Assembly (NCBI GenBank): GCA_003427395.1
Contig: BFEA01000182.1
Span: 388,956-434,366 of the forward strand
DNA from: Chara braunii
Lineage: Eukaryota; Streptophyta; Charophyceae; Charales; Characeae
Length of the DNA stretch: 45,411 nt
Direction of reading: 5' to 3'
The notes beneath the pieces are model-generated. The model worked only from the letters and a program-made list of their open reading frames with translations. It made no database searches and was not told the origin of the DNA. The position numbers were made by a program, and so were the translations under genes. Shown piece by piece: positions 43,500-45,411 of the stretch; position 1 is the first letter of the stretch; each line of letters opens with the position of its first letter.

Positions 43500-44830
43500 C
43501 TGATATGCCTGATTCCAGCCTCGCCGCAACCTGTGTGTTATGAGTGAGTGCGAGTTGGATGAACGGCATGGTGTTGCCCCGTGTTACCTCGGTTGTGCAG
43601 CTCGGCTTCATTGTTTCGGTGTGATCGCTTGTTCGGTTTGGATACGTGGTTGGGGGCGGTTCGAAACTATTTCTGCGCTGCGGCATTGTACGTCATTCGA
43701 CATGTTTCAGGCTCGGATTTGGTTCGCCAGGTTCGGCATTGGCACGATACAGGTTACATCGACTCTGAATGATCATTTCAGATTCGGCACTTGTGTGGTG
43801 ACACTAGGTTGCCATGACTACAGATTCGGCATTCTTGGCGCTGGTACTGGTACAACATACTATTCCCTGATTCGGATATTTGGTACAGTCGCAGCTGACG
43901 CTCATGACGGTCCGTGCCTATTAATTTTTCTTGGAATGGTTCGGTACAGGTTTGGCACTGTGACGGTATGCTGCAGCATATCCTGATTCTTTTCGAGGTT
44001 CGGGACAGATACAGTACTGGCACGATGTTTGCTGCGTTGTACGGTATTCGGCATTAGACAGGTACAGTTCCGCGGTTCCGTGCAGTAATTTCTCGTGTAG
44101 ATACTGGTCCGGTACTGGTACGGTGCACGTGCTGCTTGGTACGGTATCCGACTGGGTCTGGGACCGCCGCAGTTCAGCCTGGTTCATTGTCCTTATTCTG
44201 ATACAGTTTCAGACTTACGATGACCTTGTCGCGACGACACAACCACTGGCTCGACACTGTGTCAGTACACTGCGTGGTTGCCGCCGTTGTATCGGCACGA
44301 TTGGAGGTTCGGTACTGGTCGCTGGCATGGTATTGAGTCTACTTCGGGTTACCGTGGTTGGGATGAATCTGGCCGCACAGCAGTCTGTCGGTTGCGGATG
44401 ATTCACTGGGGGTGTACATTTTCATTTCATGGCATGGACATTGGTGGCCGTTCCTATGGTTACTCACTATTATTTTGGTATGGTGGCTGTTTTGGTCGCA
44501 GTACCGTCTACAACATTTGGCTGACTGGAATCAAGCCCACGGAGGGTCTGGCTAGTGGCGGTACGAATTACTGCAGTTCGCTACGAGCTTCTCGGGTGCA
44601 GTTACTGGTTCGGCGCAAACACGGTACCGGCACATTTTGACACGGATATTTCTTGGCACTTCACAGTAGTCCGGTTCGGGCTTGTCGCTAGGCACTCGGA
44701 TCCGATGCTTTTGTTGCGGTACAAACTAGCTCCACGACAGCTTGGTCGCGGTGGTATGGTTACTGGTCCGCCACCGAAGTGGTACGGGACACTGCTAAAT
44801 GATACCCTCATTCTTTGGTACAGCCCTTGC
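43500..44830 (+). repeat. Degenerate GGTAC/TTCGG word array
   Basis: Words GGTACTGG, GGTACGGT, GGTTCGG, TTCGGCA and TACAG recur at irregular 10-40 bp intervals over 1.3 kb (for example 43818-43860, 44108-44150, 44290-44330 and 44745-44790). No fixed period or terminal inverted repeat is clear. Open frames (148 and 120 codons on +) are G/R/F/W/Y-rich translations of these words, not proteins. It could be an eroded satellite or an unusually long subterminal-repeat zone of a DNA transposon. Confidence 0.55.
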
Positions 44831-45361
44831 TGCGGGGAAGCACGTTCACCCTGAGGGTGGATAATGCTCGATTCATGGTGCTTGGGTCCACGGCAGTCGG
44901 TCCGGAACTACCAGGCCAAACCATTGGCATGAACGATGGGACCCGGATCTGAGGGCCTGCAACCGCTGGTACCACCTCTATTACCTGTTCCGAGGGGCGC
45001 CAAGTACTGGAGAGGTGCGGGGTGGCCAAGGGCGGTCACCTGTTTGGGGATCCTCATAGTAGAGTCCGTGAGTGTGGAATATAGGTGGGGTGGACCAAAG
45101 GAGAGGGGACACTTTTTCAGATGCGTGCCAGGCGTATTGACTTACCGTCAGGACACGGGTGCGCAGCCCGTAGGTCGTTTGTTTATGTGGTTCGGGAAGG
45201 GTAAGGTAGTGAATCTGTTGTATGTATGTTTTGTCATGTTCGCTATACACAACTCGAAGAGAGTGTGTGTGTGGGGTCCCGGTTGATGCCTTATTCACGA
45301 TGTTCACGGGACGCTTGACCCAGTTTCCAGCAGGTGGCGCTCCCCATCAATAGACAAGAGA
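44831..45361. other. Unannotated stretch
   Basis: Overlapping frames on both strands (116 codons on +, 108 on -) have no motif. No gene is supported. Confidence 0.35.
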
Positions 45362-45411
45362 ATGTATGTGCATGTGTATGTGAGTGTGTGTGTGTGTGTG
45401 TGTGCGTGTGT
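45362..45411 (+). repeat. TG microsatellite running off the window
   Basis: TG repeats with TA, CA, AG and CG interruptions continue to the last base, so the tract is probably longer. Confidence 0.92.

Noticed and set aside
43540-43986. 148-codon plus-strand frame as a secreted or membrane protein
   Set aside because: It translates the degenerate GGTAC/TTCGG words, and overlapping frames on both strands are open over the same DNA.

Overview
The window is eukaryotic nuclear DNA, almost entirely repetitive and intergenic. Three things show this: short frames full of stops, intron-like exon edges, and microsatellites, minisatellites and transposons throughout. The only long, clearly recognisable protein-coding unit is a decayed Ty3/Gypsy LTR retrotransposon at about 36.6-42.6 kb. 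It has a CCHC gag, an aspartic protease-like region, reverse transcriptase, RNase H and an integrase with exact D,D35E spacing. Its primer-binding site matches the 3' end of a plant-type tRNA-Asp. That primer, and the general look of the polyprotein, suggest a streptophyte plant or charophyte green alga with a large repeat-rich genome (a Chara-like alga is my best guess). The species is inference.

Layout: 0-3 kb holds a G-rich start and six copies of a roughly 35-bp motif with a small stem (CTTCCC...GGGAAG). 3-5 kb is degenerate tandem sequence. 5-7.8 kb carries two non-autonomous hAT-like elements with exact 8-bp target duplications. 8.2-14.2 kb is purine-rich on the + strand, with several tandem arrays. 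A third hAT-like element (12286-13389) holds a 546-base assembly gap. 14.8-19.9 kb has three minus-strand coding blocks, two of which join cleanly across a predicted intron; they are probably exons of one or two unknown genes. 21.5-22.25 kb repeats the unit seen at 13.4-14.1 kb. 23.9-25.9 kb is a 2-kb minisatellite of about 90-bp units, interrupted by a 114-bp TTAA-flanked mini-element. 28.9-29.75 kb has five more copies of the 35-bp motif.

31.0-33.85 kb is unusual. It contains about twenty different perfect stem-loops (arms of 6-11 bp), the arms mostly unrelated in sequence, interspersed with tandem duplications, followed by a 54-bp minisatellite at 33.9-34.26 kb. 35.56-36.38 kb has two decayed coding blocks with exon-like borders just upstream of the retroelement's primer-binding site. 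43.5-44.8 kb is a degenerate array rich in GGTAC and TTCGG words.

No rRNA, complete tRNA, CRISPR array, bacterial operon or intact complete gene was found. The best candidates for something undescribed are the stem-loop-dense block, the dispersed 35-bp stem motif, and the three hAT-like elements that share one architecture but each use a different palindromic subterminal word.
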